From NCBI RefSeq assembly GCF_003993795.1, contig NZ_RWKV01000008.1, positions 1,116,001 through 1,180,000 of the forward strand: DNA of 64,000 nucleotides. Direction: 5' to 3'. The stretch is from Aquabacter cavernae. GTDB lineage: Bacteria > Pseudomonadota > Alphaproteobacteria > Rhizobiales > Xanthobacteraceae. Shown piece after piece: positions 35,190-44,815 of the stretch (the stretch's first letter is position 1; each line of letters begins with the position of its first letter). Position numbers and translations under genes: made by a program. Under the pieces are notes generated by a model. It was given only the letters and a program-made list of their open reading frames with translations. It did not search any database and was not told where the DNA came from.

Positions 35190-35569
35190 GACACTTTCTT
35201 TTGGTTCGGAACGAAATTCGCAGTGGCCGACTGATTGAAGCCAGCATTCGACGACGAACGCTGCAACCTCACCCTGTCGCCATCGGCGCAGCGATTCGAT
35301 GTCCACACCGTATTTGCTAGTTATGTTGTTCAGATATGAATTGCAAGTTCATTTTCGAGTTAAGCGCGCCTCTTCTTCCATCATATTTTCGTCTGGATTG
35401 CGAAAGCGCACGCTGGACTAACAGACGCAAGTGCAGTGAAACTTCTGACAGGTATGCCGCATATGCCCCTCGGGCGCCCCGCGCCTTGCGCGAAGCCGCA
35501 TCCATACTTACCTCACTGCAAATCAGGCGGGCCCGGCGGGCCCGCCATGCCGGACCGGGAGGTTGTTCG
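35190..35569. other. AT-rich divergent regulatory region between mucR and msrB
   Basis: This 380-bp gap is markedly richer in A and T than the rest (for example CTAGTTATGTTGTTCAGATA and TTCATTTTCGAGTTAAG around 35317-35365). Such regions are typical MucR/Ros targets, and MucR commonly represses its own gene, so autoregulation here is plausible. The msrB frame stays open upstream to 35336, but the predicted residues are not MsrB-like. GGCGGGCCCGGCGGGCCCGCC near 35526 is a GC palindrome just before msrB. Confidence 0.5.
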
Positions 35570-35998
35570 ATGGCTGATGAAACCCTGCCAGAGAAGATCG
35601 TGAAGACCGAGACCGAGTGGCAAAGCTGCCTCACACCCGAGCAGTTTCGCATTGCCCGGCAGGCCGGCACGGAGCGCGCCTTCACCGGCCCCTATTGGGA
35701 CGAGAAGCGGGACGGCCTTTATTCCTGTGTCGCCTGCGGCGCGCCTTTGTTCCGCTCCGAGGCGAAGTTCGACAGCGGCACCGGCTGGCCGAGCTTTTTC
35801 GCCCCGGTCTCCGCGGACGCCATTTCCAGCCATGAGGATGTCTCCCACGGCATGCGGCGCGTGGAGATCCGCTGCGCGCGCTGCGAGAGCCATCTGGGCC
35901 ACGTCTTCCCGGACGGCCCGCGCCCCACGGGCCTGCGCTTCTGCATGAACGGCACGGCGCTCGCCCTCGCGACGGATGCGGGCGAGGACGGCCAATGA
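35570..35998 (+). CDS. msrB: Peptide-methionine (R)-S-oxide reductase
   Basis: MsrB repairs methionine-R-sulfoxide in proteins. The 142-residue enzyme has two zinc CXXC pairs ([10 protein letters not shown] and [13 protein letters not shown]) and the catalytic Cys in [21 protein letters not shown] is the substrate-binding Trp loop. ATG at 35570 follows GGGAGGTTGTTCG, a good ribosome-binding site. The stop overlaps the start of the oligopeptidase gene (ATGA), so they are co-translated. Confidence 0.97.
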   Translation: MADETLPEKIVKTETEWQSCLTPEQFRIARQAGTERAFTGPYWDEKRDGLYSCVACGAPLFRSEAKFDSGTGWPSFFAPVSADAISSHEDVSHGMRRVEIRCARCESHLGHVFPDGPRPTGLRFCMNGTALALATDAGEDGQ

Positions 35999-38106
35999 CC
36001 GCTGAGCCGCCCCGCGCCCAGCGCCGCCCCACCACGCGCAATGTCCACGGGGTCACCCTCGCCGACGATTATGCCTGGCTCCGGGCCGAGAACTGGCGCG
36101 AGGTGATGCGCGATCCCACCGTTCTGGACGCGGACATCCGCGCCTATCTGGAAGCCGAGAATACCTATAGCGACGCCTATTTCGCGCCCGAGGCGGAGCT
36201 GAAGACGCAGCTTCTCACGGAAATGCGCGGGCGCATCAAGGAAGACGATGCGGGCGTGCCCTCCCCCGACGGGCCGTTCGCCTACTACACCCGCCACCGC
36301 ACCGGCGGGCAGCATCCGCTCATCTGCCGCAAGCCTTTGCCCGAGGGCGAGGAAGCCATCCTGCTGGACGGCGACCGCATGGCGGAAGGACGGGCCTATT
36401 TCCATCTCGGCCATGTGCGCCACAGCCCGGACCATGCGCGGCTTGCCTATGCGGTGGACGAGCAGGGATCGGAACTGCATGTCATCGGCGTGCGCGACCT
36501 TACGACCGGCGCCGACCTGCCGGACCGCATCGAGGAGACCACCGGCGACCTGCTCTGGTCGCAAGACGGCGCCTTCCTCTATTACATCCGCCGCGATGCC
36601 GAGCACCGCCCCTCCAAGGTCTACCGCCACCGGCTGGGCGACAATGCGTCCGAAGACGAGTTGATCTATGCGGAGGCGGACAAGGGTTTCTTCGTCTCCC
36701 TCGCCGAGACCCAGTCGCACCGCTTCGGCCTCATCGCCTGCGGCGATCATGAGACCTCGGAAGTCCATCTCCTCGACCTCATGGCGCCGGAAGCGCCGCC
36801 CCGCGTGGTGGCGCCGCGCAGCCCTGGCGTGCGCTACGAGGTGGAGCACCATCCCGACCTCGGCGGGGAGGACCAGCTCGTCATCCTCACCAATGCGGAC
36901 GAGGCCGAGGACTTCAAGATCGTCATGGCGCCCAGCGCCACGCCCGGCCGCGACTTCTGGCGCGACCTCGTGCCCCACAGGCCCGGCCGCATGATCCTGA
37001 GCCAGGTGGCCTATCGCGGCTTCCTGGTGCGCCTGGAGCGCGAGGACGGGCTGCCGCGCATCGTCATCCGCACGGTGTTTTCCTCCGAAGAGCATTCCAT
37101 CGCCTTCGCGGAAGAAGCCTATGCGCTGGGCATCGACGACGGCTACCAGTTCGACACGGCACAACTGCGCTTCAGCTACGCCTCCATGACCACGCCCGCG
37201 GAATTGTGGGCCTATGACATGCACAGCCGCGGGCGCACCCTGCTGAAGCGCCAGGAGGTGCCGAGCGGCCATGAGCCGGCCGACTATGTCACCCGCCGCC
37301 TGTTCGCCCCCGCCGGTGACGGCGAGAGCGTGCCCGTCACCCTGCTCTACCGCGCCGGGACGGCGCTGGATGGGTCGGCGCCCTGCCTGCTCTACGGCTA
37401 CGGCGCCTACGGCATCGCCATGCCCGCCAATTTCTCCACGAACCGCCTGAGCCTGGTGGATCGCGGCTTCGTCTATGCCATCGCCCATGTGCGCGGCGGC
37501 ACGGACAAAGGCTGGCGCTGGTATGCGGACGGCAAGCTGGACAAGAAGACCAACACCTTCACGGACTTCATCGCCGCCGCCGAGCATCTGGTGCGCGAGA
37601 AGATCACCACGGCGGACCGCATCGTCGCCCATGGCGGCTCGGCGGGCGGCATGCTCATGGGCGCCATCTCCAACCTGCGGCCGGACCTGTTCACCGGGAT
37701 CGTGGCGGAGGTGCCGTTCGTGGACGTGCTCGCCACCATGCTGGACGACACCTTGCCCCTCACCCCGCCCGAATGGCCGGAATGGGGCAATCCCATCGCC
37801 AGCGAGGAGGCGTTCCTGCGCATCCGCGCCTATTCCCCCGTGGACAATGTGGCCCCCCGTGCCTACCCCGCCATCTTCGCCTTGGCGGGCCTCACGGACC
37901 CCCGCGTCACCTATTGGGAGCCCGCCCGCTGGATGGCGCGGCTGCGGGAGGCGAATACGGGTTCAGGCCCGCTTCTGCTGCGCACCAACATGGATGCGGG
38001 CCATGGCGGCGCCGCCGGCCGCTTCGACCGGCTGGAAGAAGTTGCCCTCATCTATGCCTTCGCCCTGAAGGTGGCCGGAGGAATAGGCGCCGGTCGCGGT
38101 TCGTGA
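35995..38106 (+). CDS. ptrB: Oligopeptidase B / prolyl oligopeptidase family S9A
   Basis: The 703-residue serine peptidase has an N-terminal beta-propeller (about 75-410) and a C-terminal alpha/beta-hydrolase domain. The catalytic Ser is in [12 protein letters not shown], the Asp in [14 protein letters not shown] and the His in [48 protein letters not shown] matches oligopeptidase B. It cleaves short peptides, often after basic residues, in the cytoplasm. It has no signal peptide. It is translationally coupled to msrB. Confidence 0.93.
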   Translation: MTAEPPRAQRRPTTRNVHGVTLADDYAWLRAENWREVMRDPTVLDADIRAYLEAENTYSDAYFAPEAELKTQLLTEMRGRIKEDDAGVPSPDGPFAYYTRHRTGGQHPLICRKPLPEGEEAILLDGDRMAEGRAYFHLGHVRHSPDHARLAYAVDEQGSELHVIGVRDLTTGADLPDRIEETTGDLLWSQDGAFLYYIRRDAEHRPSKVYRHRLGDNASEDELIYAEADKGFFVSLAETQSHRFGLIACGDHETSEVHLLDLMAPEAPPRVVAPRSPGVRYEVEHHPDLGGEDQLVILTNADEAEDFKIVMAPSATPGRDFWRDLVPHRPGRMILSQVAYRGFLVRLEREDGLPRIVIRTVFSSEEHSIAFAEEAYALGIDDGYQFDTAQLRFSYASMTTPAELWAYDMHSRGRTLLKRQEVPSGHEPADYVTRRLFAPAGDGESVPVTLLYRAGTALDGSAPCLLYGYGAYGIAMPANFSTNRLSLVDRGFVYAIAHVRGGTDKGWRWYADGKLDKKTNTFTDFIAAAEHLVREKITTADRIVAHGGSAGGMLMGAISNLRPDLFTGIVAEVPFVDVLATMLDDTLPLTPPEWPEWGNPIASEEAFLRIRAYSPVDNVAPRAYPAIFALAGLTDPRVTYWEPARWMARLREANTGSGPLLLRTNMDAGHGGAAGRFDRLEEVALIYAFALKVAGGIGAGRGS

Positions 38107-38121
38107 AAAGAGTCCTTTAGC

Positions 38122-38180
38122 GGTCCCCCGTCCCCGACTATAAATCCCGCAGGACATCGTATCCAAAGGGACGGGGGACC
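38122..38180 (+). promoter_or_regulatory. Inverted repeat covering the ribosome-binding site of the S53 peptidase gene
   Basis: GGTCCCCCGTCCC (38122-38134) is perfectly complementary to GGGACGGGGGACC (38168-38180), which contains the ribosome-binding site and ends two bases before the ATG. If both arms are in the mRNA, translation starts would be masked. TATAAAT at 38139-38145 in the loop could be a -10 box, in which case only the right arm is transcribed. Confidence 0.6.
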
Positions 38181-38182
38181 CT

Positions 38183-41131
38183 ATGGCTATCGCAGAGATC
38201 GCGAATTCGTCTTATCTCGACTTCACCGGATACGGGGTGGTCGCGCCGGGCGTCACCACCGTCACGCAGGCCTGGGACCTGACCGCGGGCGAAATCACCA
38301 CGCCGGATGCGAGCTGGAAGATCAATGTGGCGCTGATCCTGGATCGGGCCACGGATCCGGCGGCGCTGCTGGCCGCAGACTGGGCCACCCGCCAGCAGAT
38401 CCTGGGCTCCATGACCCAGGACGAAATCTTCGCCATGTATGGGGCGGACCAGGACCAGTATAATGAGGTCCTGGACTATCTGGGCGGGAGCAATCCCGCT
38501 TCGCGCACCTATACCGTTCTCGGCCTGAGCGGCAGCGACGCGAACGGGGACTATGTGTCCTCCGCCGCCTCCCGCACCATCTGGGTGGAGCTGGACGCCG
38601 CCAGCTTCAAGGACCTGTTCGGCACCGACCTCTATCTCGCCAATTCCCCCACCGAGGGCCAGTTCCTGTTCTGGAACGGCAATCTCAGCCTGCCGGAAGA
38701 GGCCGGCGTGGTGGGCCTGTGGCTGGACACGGAAAATATTCCCCCGGCCGACAATCTCGCGCCGGGCGTCTCCGTGACACTGCCGGACGGCAGCCAGAGC
38801 ATCGGCAACCAGTTGGGCACGCTCGGCCAGAACGCCGCCCAGAACCCGCAGGTGGCCGCCAGCGACTATTACAATTTCCCGCTGGCCAACTTCTCGGACG
38901 TACAGACGGGTGCCATCGGCCTGATCGAGCCGGGCATCGGCACCGCCCTGCGGGCCTCGGCCGAGCACGACTTCCAGTATTACCTGGAGCGCTATTACGA
39001 GAAGATGGGCGTCATCGGCACCGGCACCGCCTACACGCAGGGCGCCTCGGGCCAGGAATATGGCAGCGGCGCGGAAGGCGAGCGCTCGCTGGACGTGGGG
39101 ATGGTCAGCGCCATCAACCCCAACAGCGACATCGCCCTCTATGTGGGCTCCGGCTATAACGGCGCCGCCGATGCCAGCACCTTCACCGCCTATCAGAGCG
39201 CCATCTGGCAGACGCCGGCCGGGGTTCCCGCCGGCTGGATCAATCCGGCCGTCCTGTCCTCCTCCTTCGGCGACCTCCAGGCCCCCTCCCCGGATTCGCC
39301 CTTCTACGCCGCCTATTGGCAGTTGATGATCGACGCCGTGCTCATGAACAAGAGCGTGTTCACGGCCCTGGGCGACGGCGGCTCGGGCAATGAGCTGGGC
39401 AACGGCCTCACCAATCTGGAATACAATTATGCCAGCCCCTACACGGTGCTGGTGGGCGGCACCTCCATCTCCACCACCCAGCAGGCGGAGCTGGACAGCA
39501 CGCTGACCTGGATGCTCCAGCTGGCCGAGCAGAGCGACCGCGCGGTGCTCTGGCGCCTCGTCCAGGGCGGCCTCACCACCCTGCCGCAGGACGCCACGGA
39601 CGCGAACACCTTCCTTGAGGCGGTGTGGAACGAATATTACGTGGACGGCAACAGCCGCACCATCATCGAGGGCGGCTACCAGCAGAACAACACGTCCTCC
39701 GGCGGCGTGGACACCACCCAGCCGACACCCTCCTACCAGTTGGCCTACGGCCTCACCCCCACCGCCGCGAACACGCCGTTTCCCGGCCAGGGGCGCGGCC
39801 TGCCGGACGTGTCGGCCAATGCGGGCGGCAATCTCTATTACTGGACGCCGGACGGCTCCATGGAGGGCCTGACGGAGGAAGGCGGCACCAGCGCCGCGAC
39901 ACCGCTCTGGGCTTCGCTGGCGGTGCAGATCAACACCATCTTCGCGGACCAGGGCCTGCCGCAGCTCGGCTATATGACCGACCTGCTCTATATCGCCTCG
40001 GCCATCGCGCCCGCCGCGTTCAACGACATCCAGTTCGGCAACAACATATCGAGCTTCTCCCAGGGCGGGGACTATACGAGCAACGGCGAGGCCATCACGC
40101 CCACGGGCTACGGCTTCGAGGCGGCCCCCGGCTATGACCTCGTGTCGGGCCTGGGCACGCCCAACGGCACGGTGCTGGCGCGCGCGCTGCTCTCCATCGC
40201 CCATGCGCAGATGTCGTTCGCGGACCAGCCGGACGTGCTGATCGCCCAGCCGGTGGACCCGAGCGATCCCTCCTCCCCCACATTCAATGTGAGCGGGGCG
40301 AGCCAGAGCCTGCTGTTCCAGCCCATCTTCGCCTCCGACACCGCCTGGGCGCTGGAACTGGGCACGTCCACTGTGAGCTTCTCCGGCCTCCAGTCCGCCG
40401 CCTATGCCTGGACCAACCAGCTCGCCCAGCAGGTTGTGCAGGCGGACTTCTCCAACGATCTCGTGACCCTGTTCGACGGCTTCTCCCAGGGGTCGCTCTA
40501 TCAGGCGCAGGTGGCGGTGGGCACCAGCGTGGGCATCTCCATCGGCGGGGCCGATGCGGGCCAGCCGCAGATGAGCCTCACCAGCCAGTTCGGCTTCGTG
40601 GACTATGTGAACGACGCCCAGGACAGCGCCGTCCAGGTGGCCCGCCCCATCGCCATCGCCGAGACGGCGAACGCCGCGGACGACCAGATGGCCGTGGTGC
40701 GCATGCGCCAGAGCGGCGTGAATGACAGCGCCATTACCTTCTACAAGGTGGACGACTTCAACGGCACCATCGGCGGCATCGATCCCGGCGAGGCGGGCTA
40801 TGCGGCCGCCGTGCAGGCCCGCGCCTATTCCACCACGGACGGCGACACCGCGATTTCCGGCCAGGGCTTCGGCGTGCAGAGCCAGGCCTTCCTGACCAAT
40901 GTGGATGCGGGCGACCTCATCGCCATGATGCTCACCAGCGCAGGCCACACCTATTACGCCTTCGCCCAGGCGAACGAGCAGGTGAACGGCGAATATGTAG
41001 GCCATCTATGGAATTACGGCCTCAACACCTGGGGCTGGGAAGACCTCTATGGCGGCGGCGACCAGGACTATAACGACCTGGTGGTGCAGCTCGACTTCAC
41101 CAGCGCGGCGGGCAGCGGCTGGCTGATCTGA
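38183..41131 (+). CDS. Large S53 (sedolisin-type) serine peptidase with C-terminal DUF4114-like domain
   Basis: The 982-residue protein is a serine-carboxyl peptidase. GERSLDVGMVSA contains the catalytic Glu and Asp (ExxxD), TALGDGGSGNE the oxyanion Asp, and GGTSAATPLWASLA the catalytic Ser. YDLVSGLGTPNG is the Ca-site region. The N-terminal part (about 1-220) resembles a propeptide that is normally removed. After about residue 690 comes an extension ending GWEDLYGGGDQDYNDLVVQLDF, a DUF4114-like Ca-binding domain. There is no Sec signal peptide, so type I secretion is likely, although no transporter gene is near. Acid-active proteolysis outside the cell is expected for the family. Confidence 0.88.
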   Translation: MAIAEIANSSYLDFTGYGVVAPGVTTVTQAWDLTAGEITTPDASWKINVALILDRATDPAALLAADWATRQQILGSMTQDEIFAMYGADQDQYNEVLDYLGGSNPASRTYTVLGLSGSDANGDYVSSAASRTIWVELDAASFKDLFGTDLYLANSPTEGQFLFWNGNLSLPEEAGVVGLWLDTENIPPADNLAPGVSVTLPDGSQSIGNQLGTLGQNAAQNPQVAASDYYNFPLANFSDVQTGAIGLIEPGIGTALRASAEHDFQYYLERYYEKMGVIGTGTAYTQGASGQEYGSGAEGERSLDVGMVSAINPNSDIALYVGSGYNGAADASTFTAYQSAIWQTPAGVPAGWINPAVLSSSFGDLQAPSPDSPFYAAYWQLMIDAVLMNKSVFTALGDGGSGNELGNGLTNLEYNYASPYTVLVGGTSISTTQQAELDSTLTWMLQLAEQSDRAVLWRLVQGGLTTLPQDATDANTFLEAVWNEYYVDGNSRTIIEGGYQQNNTSSGGVDTTQPTPSYQLAYGLTPTAANTPFPGQGRGLPDVSANAGGNLYYWTPDGSMEGLTEEGGTSAATPLWASLAVQINTIFADQGLPQLGYMTDLLYIASAIAPAAFNDIQFGNNISSFSQGGDYTSNGEAITPTGYGFEAAPGYDLVSGLGTPNGTVLARALLSIAHAQMSFADQPDVLIAQPVDPSDPSSPTFNVSGASQSLLFQPIFASDTAWALELGTSTVSFSGLQSAAYAWTNQLAQQVVQADFSNDLVTLFDGFSQGSLYQAQVAVGTSVGISIGGADAGQPQMSLTSQFGFVDYVNDAQDSAVQVARPIAIAETANAADDQMAVVRMRQSGVNDSAITFYKVDDFNGTIGGIDPGEAGYAAAVQARAYSTTDGDTAISGQGFGVQSQAFLTNVDAGDLIAMMLTSAGHTYYAFAQANEQVNGEYVGHLWNYGLNTWGWEDLYGGGDQDYNDLVVQLDFTSAAGSGWLI

Positions 41132-41433
41132 CGCGCGGCCTCCACGACCCGGCGGCCCGGCCTCTCGACCGGGGCCGCCGGACACGCCTGACGTCGCCAT
41201 TTCGACCCAGACTGCCCTGACCTGAACCTTCGCCGGAGACCGGCCCGCCCGCCGCATGACCGCAGGTTTTCCGTGGCGGAGAACGACGCGGAAATTGTAC
41301 AGTCGCGTTTACAACCACATGACCTTTGCGCATTTTCAGTCTTGGGAGGGCCTGCATTCTTCCGCAGGCACGGTCGGGACAAGCCCCCGGCTCACCAGTC
41401 TCCGACAAGACGAGACAGACCAAGGACGCCGCA
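41132..41433. other. Gap between the S53 gene and the XRE gene
   Basis: CGGCGGCCCGGC and GACCGGGGCCGCCGG near 41150-41182 form a GC hairpin that may end the S53 transcript, without a clear T run. The rest (about 250 bp), including a slightly AT-richer part near 41290-41345, shows no gene or motif I can support. Confidence 0.4.
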
Positions 41434-41709
41434 ATGACCGGATCAGAGTTGAGGCTCTTGAGGCAATCGCTCAGGCTCTCGCAGCACGAAATGGCTGATG
41501 GCATGGGCGTTTCGCTCCGGGACTACACGGCTCTCGAATCCAGCCCCTCCGACTCGATCCGGCGCAGCCATGTGCTGGCCGCATCGGTCCTGTCGCTTGA
41601 GCAGGCCATCGCCCGGCAGGACATCAGCCTCGCACGGCCGCGCATTCGCGAACTGGCGCTGCAATACGCCACCCTGGTGAATACCGGGGCCGTGGATATG
41701 GGCGATTGA
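41434..41709 (+). CDS. Small XRE-like helix-turn-helix protein
   Basis: The 91-residue protein has MTGSELRLLRQSLRLSQHEMADGMGVSLRDYTALESSPSDSIRRSHVLAASVL, an XRE/Cro-type HTH in which recognition-helix residues lie in GVSLRDYTALE. The C-terminal 35 residues are helical (RPRIRELALQYATLV). ATG at 41434 coincides with the start of the domain. There is no neighbouring antitoxin or toxin partner, and no phage gene around it. It may be a solitary regulator. Confidence 0.7.
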   Translation: MTGSELRLLRQSLRLSQHEMADGMGVSLRDYTALESSPSDSIRRSHVLAASVLSLEQAIARQDISLARPRIRELALQYATLVNTGAVDMGD

Positions 41710-41751
41710 GAGACGCGCGCCCGGCCCGGGCGCGACGATGGATGCCCGGCC

Positions 41752-43389
41752 CTATTGCGCGGGACGGGGCGGCGCGGGACCGTCGCAATGAACCTCAAAG
41801 GCCTTGACCGCCTTTTCCTCGAACACCGCCTTGCCCGTGCAGCCCGCCGCCTTCAGCGCGTCCATGAGCTGGACTTCCTGATAGGGGAAGATCTCCACGG
41901 TGGCGATGAGCGTGACGGCGTTGCGGGTCACGCGGCGCACCACCCAGTCCACATAGGTGCGGAAATCCTCTTCCCGCTTCAGCACGGACCAGAGCTGGTT
42001 GGGGATGTCGTCGTCATCCGCCTCCAGCCGCCGCTTCAGTTCCGCGACCGAGAGATTGGGGGCGGAGGCCGGGTTGAGCAGGCCCTTCACCTCGAACGAC
42101 TTGTCCGTGTCATCCCGGTAGAAGACATGGATGGTGGGATCGAACACCACCCATGAGACGACGTGCTTGTATCCGTTCTTCTTGATGAACTGATAGAGGT
42201 CCCACACGTCGGTCTTCACGTAGGACGTGCGCTCCGCCTCCACGAGATTGTAGAGCATGCCGGGGGCGATCATCACGCCCAGCGCCAGGATGCGCGCCGG
42301 GGCCGAGAGGCCGAACGCCTTCAGCATGCGCACCGTCAGCCAGCCCAGGAACAGGGCGATGACCGGCGACACATAGAGCAATTGCCGCGTGGTGGAGAAG
42401 GGATAGATGCCCGCCAGATTGAGCGCGCCGAGCCCGCCGCAGACATACAGCAGCAGCCGGGCGGGCGCATGCCGCGCCGCCAGCGCCTCGCTCAGAGGCG
42501 GCCAGATGCGGTCCTTCAGGGGCTTGGGCGCGCGCCACCAGAGCAGCAGCAGGACCGGGACGGCTACCACCAGGAACAGATGGGGGCCGATGCCCCGCAC
42601 CTCCCGCAGCATGATTGAGAGGGACGTCATGTCCCGGTTCATCAGCACGTTCAGGAGGGTGAGCCCCCCATATTCCTTGCCGTAATTGATGAACTGGAGC
42701 GCGACGAGCGGCTTCACCAGGGTGAGATAGGTGGCGACCCAGACCAGGCAGAAGAGCGCGGCGCCGCCGATCCACAGAAGCCGCCGCCCCTTATTCTCCC
42801 GGCAGATGATGATGTCGAACATCACCGGCACCACGATGAACATGCTGGAGAAGGAGAACAGGATGGAGACCAGGGCCACCGCCAGGAAGGCGGCGAGGTA
42901 GCCCGGCGAATAATCCCGTCCGCGCGCCCAATGCATCAGGATGAGGGCGACGGCGAACATCACCTCGAAGATATATTGCTTCAGCTCGGTGGCATTGAGC
43001 AGCACCGGGCGGATGGCGAGCAGGATCAGCAGGCCGTAGACCATCCCGAGATCGCGCCGCCGCAGCGCCACGAGCAGGGTTCCGGCGAAGAAGGCCATGC
43101 TGAGAACGAGCAGGCCCACGCGGGTAAGATCGAGATTGCCGCCCACCAGATGGTAGATGGCCGACAGCACCGCCATGGAGAGCGGGGGTGCGGCCTGATC
43201 GTAATAGGGCAGCGGCGAGAAGAAGCCCCAGAAGCCCACCGCGAAATTGAGGACGACGGCGCCCTCGTCCTGGAAGATGGAGCGGCGGCACGCGAACAGC
43301 CCGGCGGCGAAGGCCAGCGCGAAGCCCAACAGGGCCAGGGCACGGGGGCCGAAATGGGCCACGGCCATGCGGAGCTTCAATGACGTCAT
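41752..43389 (-). CDS. GT-C-type membrane glycosyltransferase-like protein
   Basis: The 545-residue protein has about ten membrane segments and then a soluble C-terminal part of about 150 residues (YVKTDVWDLYQFIKKNGYKHVVSW). RRSIFQDEGAVVLNFAVGFW after the first helix carries the acidic pair typical of GT39/PMT-like GT-C enzymes in the first periplasmic loop. Such enzymes transfer sugars from polyprenyl-phosphate donors to lipids, polysaccharides or proteins in the periplasm. The substrate is unknown. It lies in the minus direction and a family B repeat sits directly upstream of its start. Confidence 0.7.
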   Translation of the reverse strand: MTSLKLRMAVAHFGPRALALLGFALAFAAGLFACRRSIFQDEGAVVLNFAVGFWGFFSPLPYYDQAAPPLSMAVLSAIYHLVGGNLDLTRVGLLVLSMAFFAGTLLVALRRRDLGMVYGLLILLAIRPVLLNATELKQYIFEVMFAVALILMHWARGRDYSPGYLAAFLAVALVSILFSFSSMFIVVPVMFDIIICRENKGRRLLWIGGAALFCLVWVATYLTLVKPLVALQFINYGKEYGGLTLLNVLMNRDMTSLSIMLREVRGIGPHLFLVVAVPVLLLLWWRAPKPLKDRIWPPLSEALAARHAPARLLLYVCGGLGALNLAGIYPFSTTRQLLYVSPVIALFLGWLTVRMLKAFGLSAPARILALGVMIAPGMLYNLVEAERTSYVKTDVWDLYQFIKKNGYKHVVSWVVFDPTIHVFYRDDTDKSFEVKGLLNPASAPNLSVAELKRRLEADDDDIPNQLWSVLKREEDFRTYVDWVVRRVTRNAVTLIATVEIFPYQEVQLMDALKAAGCTGKAVFEEKAVKAFEVHCDGPAPPRPAQ

Positions 43390-43411
43390 GGCCGACCTGT
43401 TCGCCCCCGCT

Positions 43412-43516
43412 TAGAGCGTTTCCGAGCGAAGTGTGAAGCGGTTCGCGTGAAGGAAACGCGGAAAAATAAAGAGATAGAGCGCTTCGGCGTTTCCATGAAA
43501 GGCTGAAGCGCTCTAG
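43412..43516 (+). repeat. Interspersed repeat family B, copy 1 (105 bp)
   Basis: Starts TAGAGCGTTTCCGAGCGAAG, continues GTGTGAAGCGGTTCGCGTGA and ends GGCTGAAGCGCTCTAG. It matches the reverse complement of 62744-62906. Short internal palindromes (AGAGCGCTTC / GAAGCGCTCT) frame a second arm. Similar GAGCGTTTTC-GAGCGAAGTG elements are widespread between genes in Rhizobiales. Confidence 0.8.
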
Positions 43517-43641
43517 CCCTCCGCGCGTGGGCGCCCGTTCGCGGAGCGCGAATGTGACCACGCACGGTCCTGTCCGTCATCGGCATCCAGACATGCCACG
43601 GCCGGCCACTCTGGAGAGAGAGGCCGGCCGTGTTCGGGATA

Positions 43642-44631
43642 TCAGCCCTGCTGGGAGCGCGCGACGTGCTCGCGCAGTTCCTGGAGCGAAGCGAAGCGCA
43701 GCGCGCCGTCGGGCAGCTCCGCCTGGATCGAGCCGTCGGAATAGAGGGTGTAGGCCATGCCGCCCACCACGCCGGACTTGAGCACGGTCGGCTCGGCCGC
43801 CGAGACCGGAGCCGGAGGCGCGGGCGGCGCATAAGGCGCAGGCGGTGTGAAAGCCGGAGCCGAAGGCGCCGGAGCCGCGGGCGGCACCGGGGCGACGCCC
43901 TGGTCGGGCCGGCGGGACGGCGGGGTGAAGGGGCGCGTCACCATGGGCGCGCGCTCCACCGGACGCTCCGGCGCGCGTTCCACCGGAGCCTCGGGCTCCG
44001 GGGCGGGCGGCACGAAGGCGGGTTGGGGACGCATGCGGTCGGCGAAATGCTCGCCTTCCGGGGTGCGGCCGAGCACCCGGCCGCGCTGGAGCGCCTCCGG
44101 CATGCGGGTCTGCTCGGTGCGGGGCATCTCGGCACGGGACGGCTCGGGACGCGCCGGCTCGGGACGGGCGAATTCGGAGCGCGGCGGCTCGGGGCGATAG
44201 GGCTCCGGCGGCGCGACCGGGCGCTCCGGCGCAGGGGCCGGCTGGCGCGCGAAGGACGGCGGCACATAGGAGCGGGGCGGCTGCGCGGGCGCCGGCGCGG
44301 GCTCCTCTTCCTCCTCCTCGTAATATTCCTCGGCTTCGTCCTGCAGATCGCTTTCCGCGCTGGAGGCGAAGTCCTCATCGGCCGCGTCCAGCGGCCGGGC
44401 GGCCGCCAGCGTGCCGCCGGCAAGGGCCGCGTCGAGCCGCTCGGACATGTCCAGCAGCTGCTTCATCACCAGGCCGACGGCGGCGAGCGTGATGCCCCCC
44501 GAAAGGAAGACCGCCCCGGCGGCGATCAGCGTGTTGCCGAAGGAGGAGACGAAAATCGCCACTCCCAGCGCCACGACCACGAGGCCCGCGAGCGCGAGCA
44601 GCAAACCGAGACCCACCATGAACCGCCACAT
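43642..44631 (-). CDS. Proline-rich membrane-anchored hypothetical protein
   Basis: The 329-residue protein has two N-terminal membrane helices (MVGLGLLLALAGLVVVALGVAIFV and TLIAAGAVFLSGGITLAAVGLVM). An acidic stretch (EEYYEEEEEEP, about 105) and a long Pro/Glu/Arg-rich disordered linker (about 110-285) follow. It ends with a small conserved-looking module, MAYTLYSDGSIQAELPDGALRFASLQELREHV. The membrane anchor, long linker and C-terminal module suggest a scaffold. Start at 44631 is supported by GGAG seven bases before. No family name is recognised. Confidence 0.75.
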   Translation of the reverse strand: MWRFMVGLGLLLALAGLVVVALGVAIFVSSFGNTLIAAGAVFLSGGITLAAVGLVMKQLLDMSERLDAALAGGTLAAARPLDAADEDFASSAESDLQDEAEEYYEEEEEEPAPAPAQPPRSYVPPSFARQPAPAPERPVAPPEPYRPEPPRSEFARPEPARPEPSRAEMPRTEQTRMPEALQRGRVLGRTPEGEHFADRMRPQPAFVPPAPEPEAPVERAPERPVERAPMVTRPFTPPSRRPDQGVAPVPPAAPAPSAPAFTPPAPYAPPAPPAPVSAAEPTVLKSGVVGGMAYTLYSDGSIQAELPDGALRFASLQELREHVARSQQG

Positions 44632-44815
44632 CGTCTCACTCCACGCAGGACCAGCCCCCGCCGGTCCGGGTCCAGGCCAAAGAGCCACGCCTGATTTTGC
44701 CGTGGCCACTGTTGTTTGACGCCTGCGCCCGGCCTATCTAGGTCGCAGGGAAGGCGGCTCAACCGTTCCTGGATGAAGCCCCAGCCCCCTCCCGGACCGA
44801 ACGCGGAGACGCCCA

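Noticed and set aside
35336-35569. N-terminal extension of MsrB
   Set aside because: The frame is open, but the residues are unlike any MsrB leader, lack a signal peptide, and the good ribosome-binding site is at the internal ATG (35570).
41434-41709. Antitoxin of a toxin-antitoxin pair
   Set aside because: The small XRE protein has no adjacent toxin-like frame in the same operon on either side.
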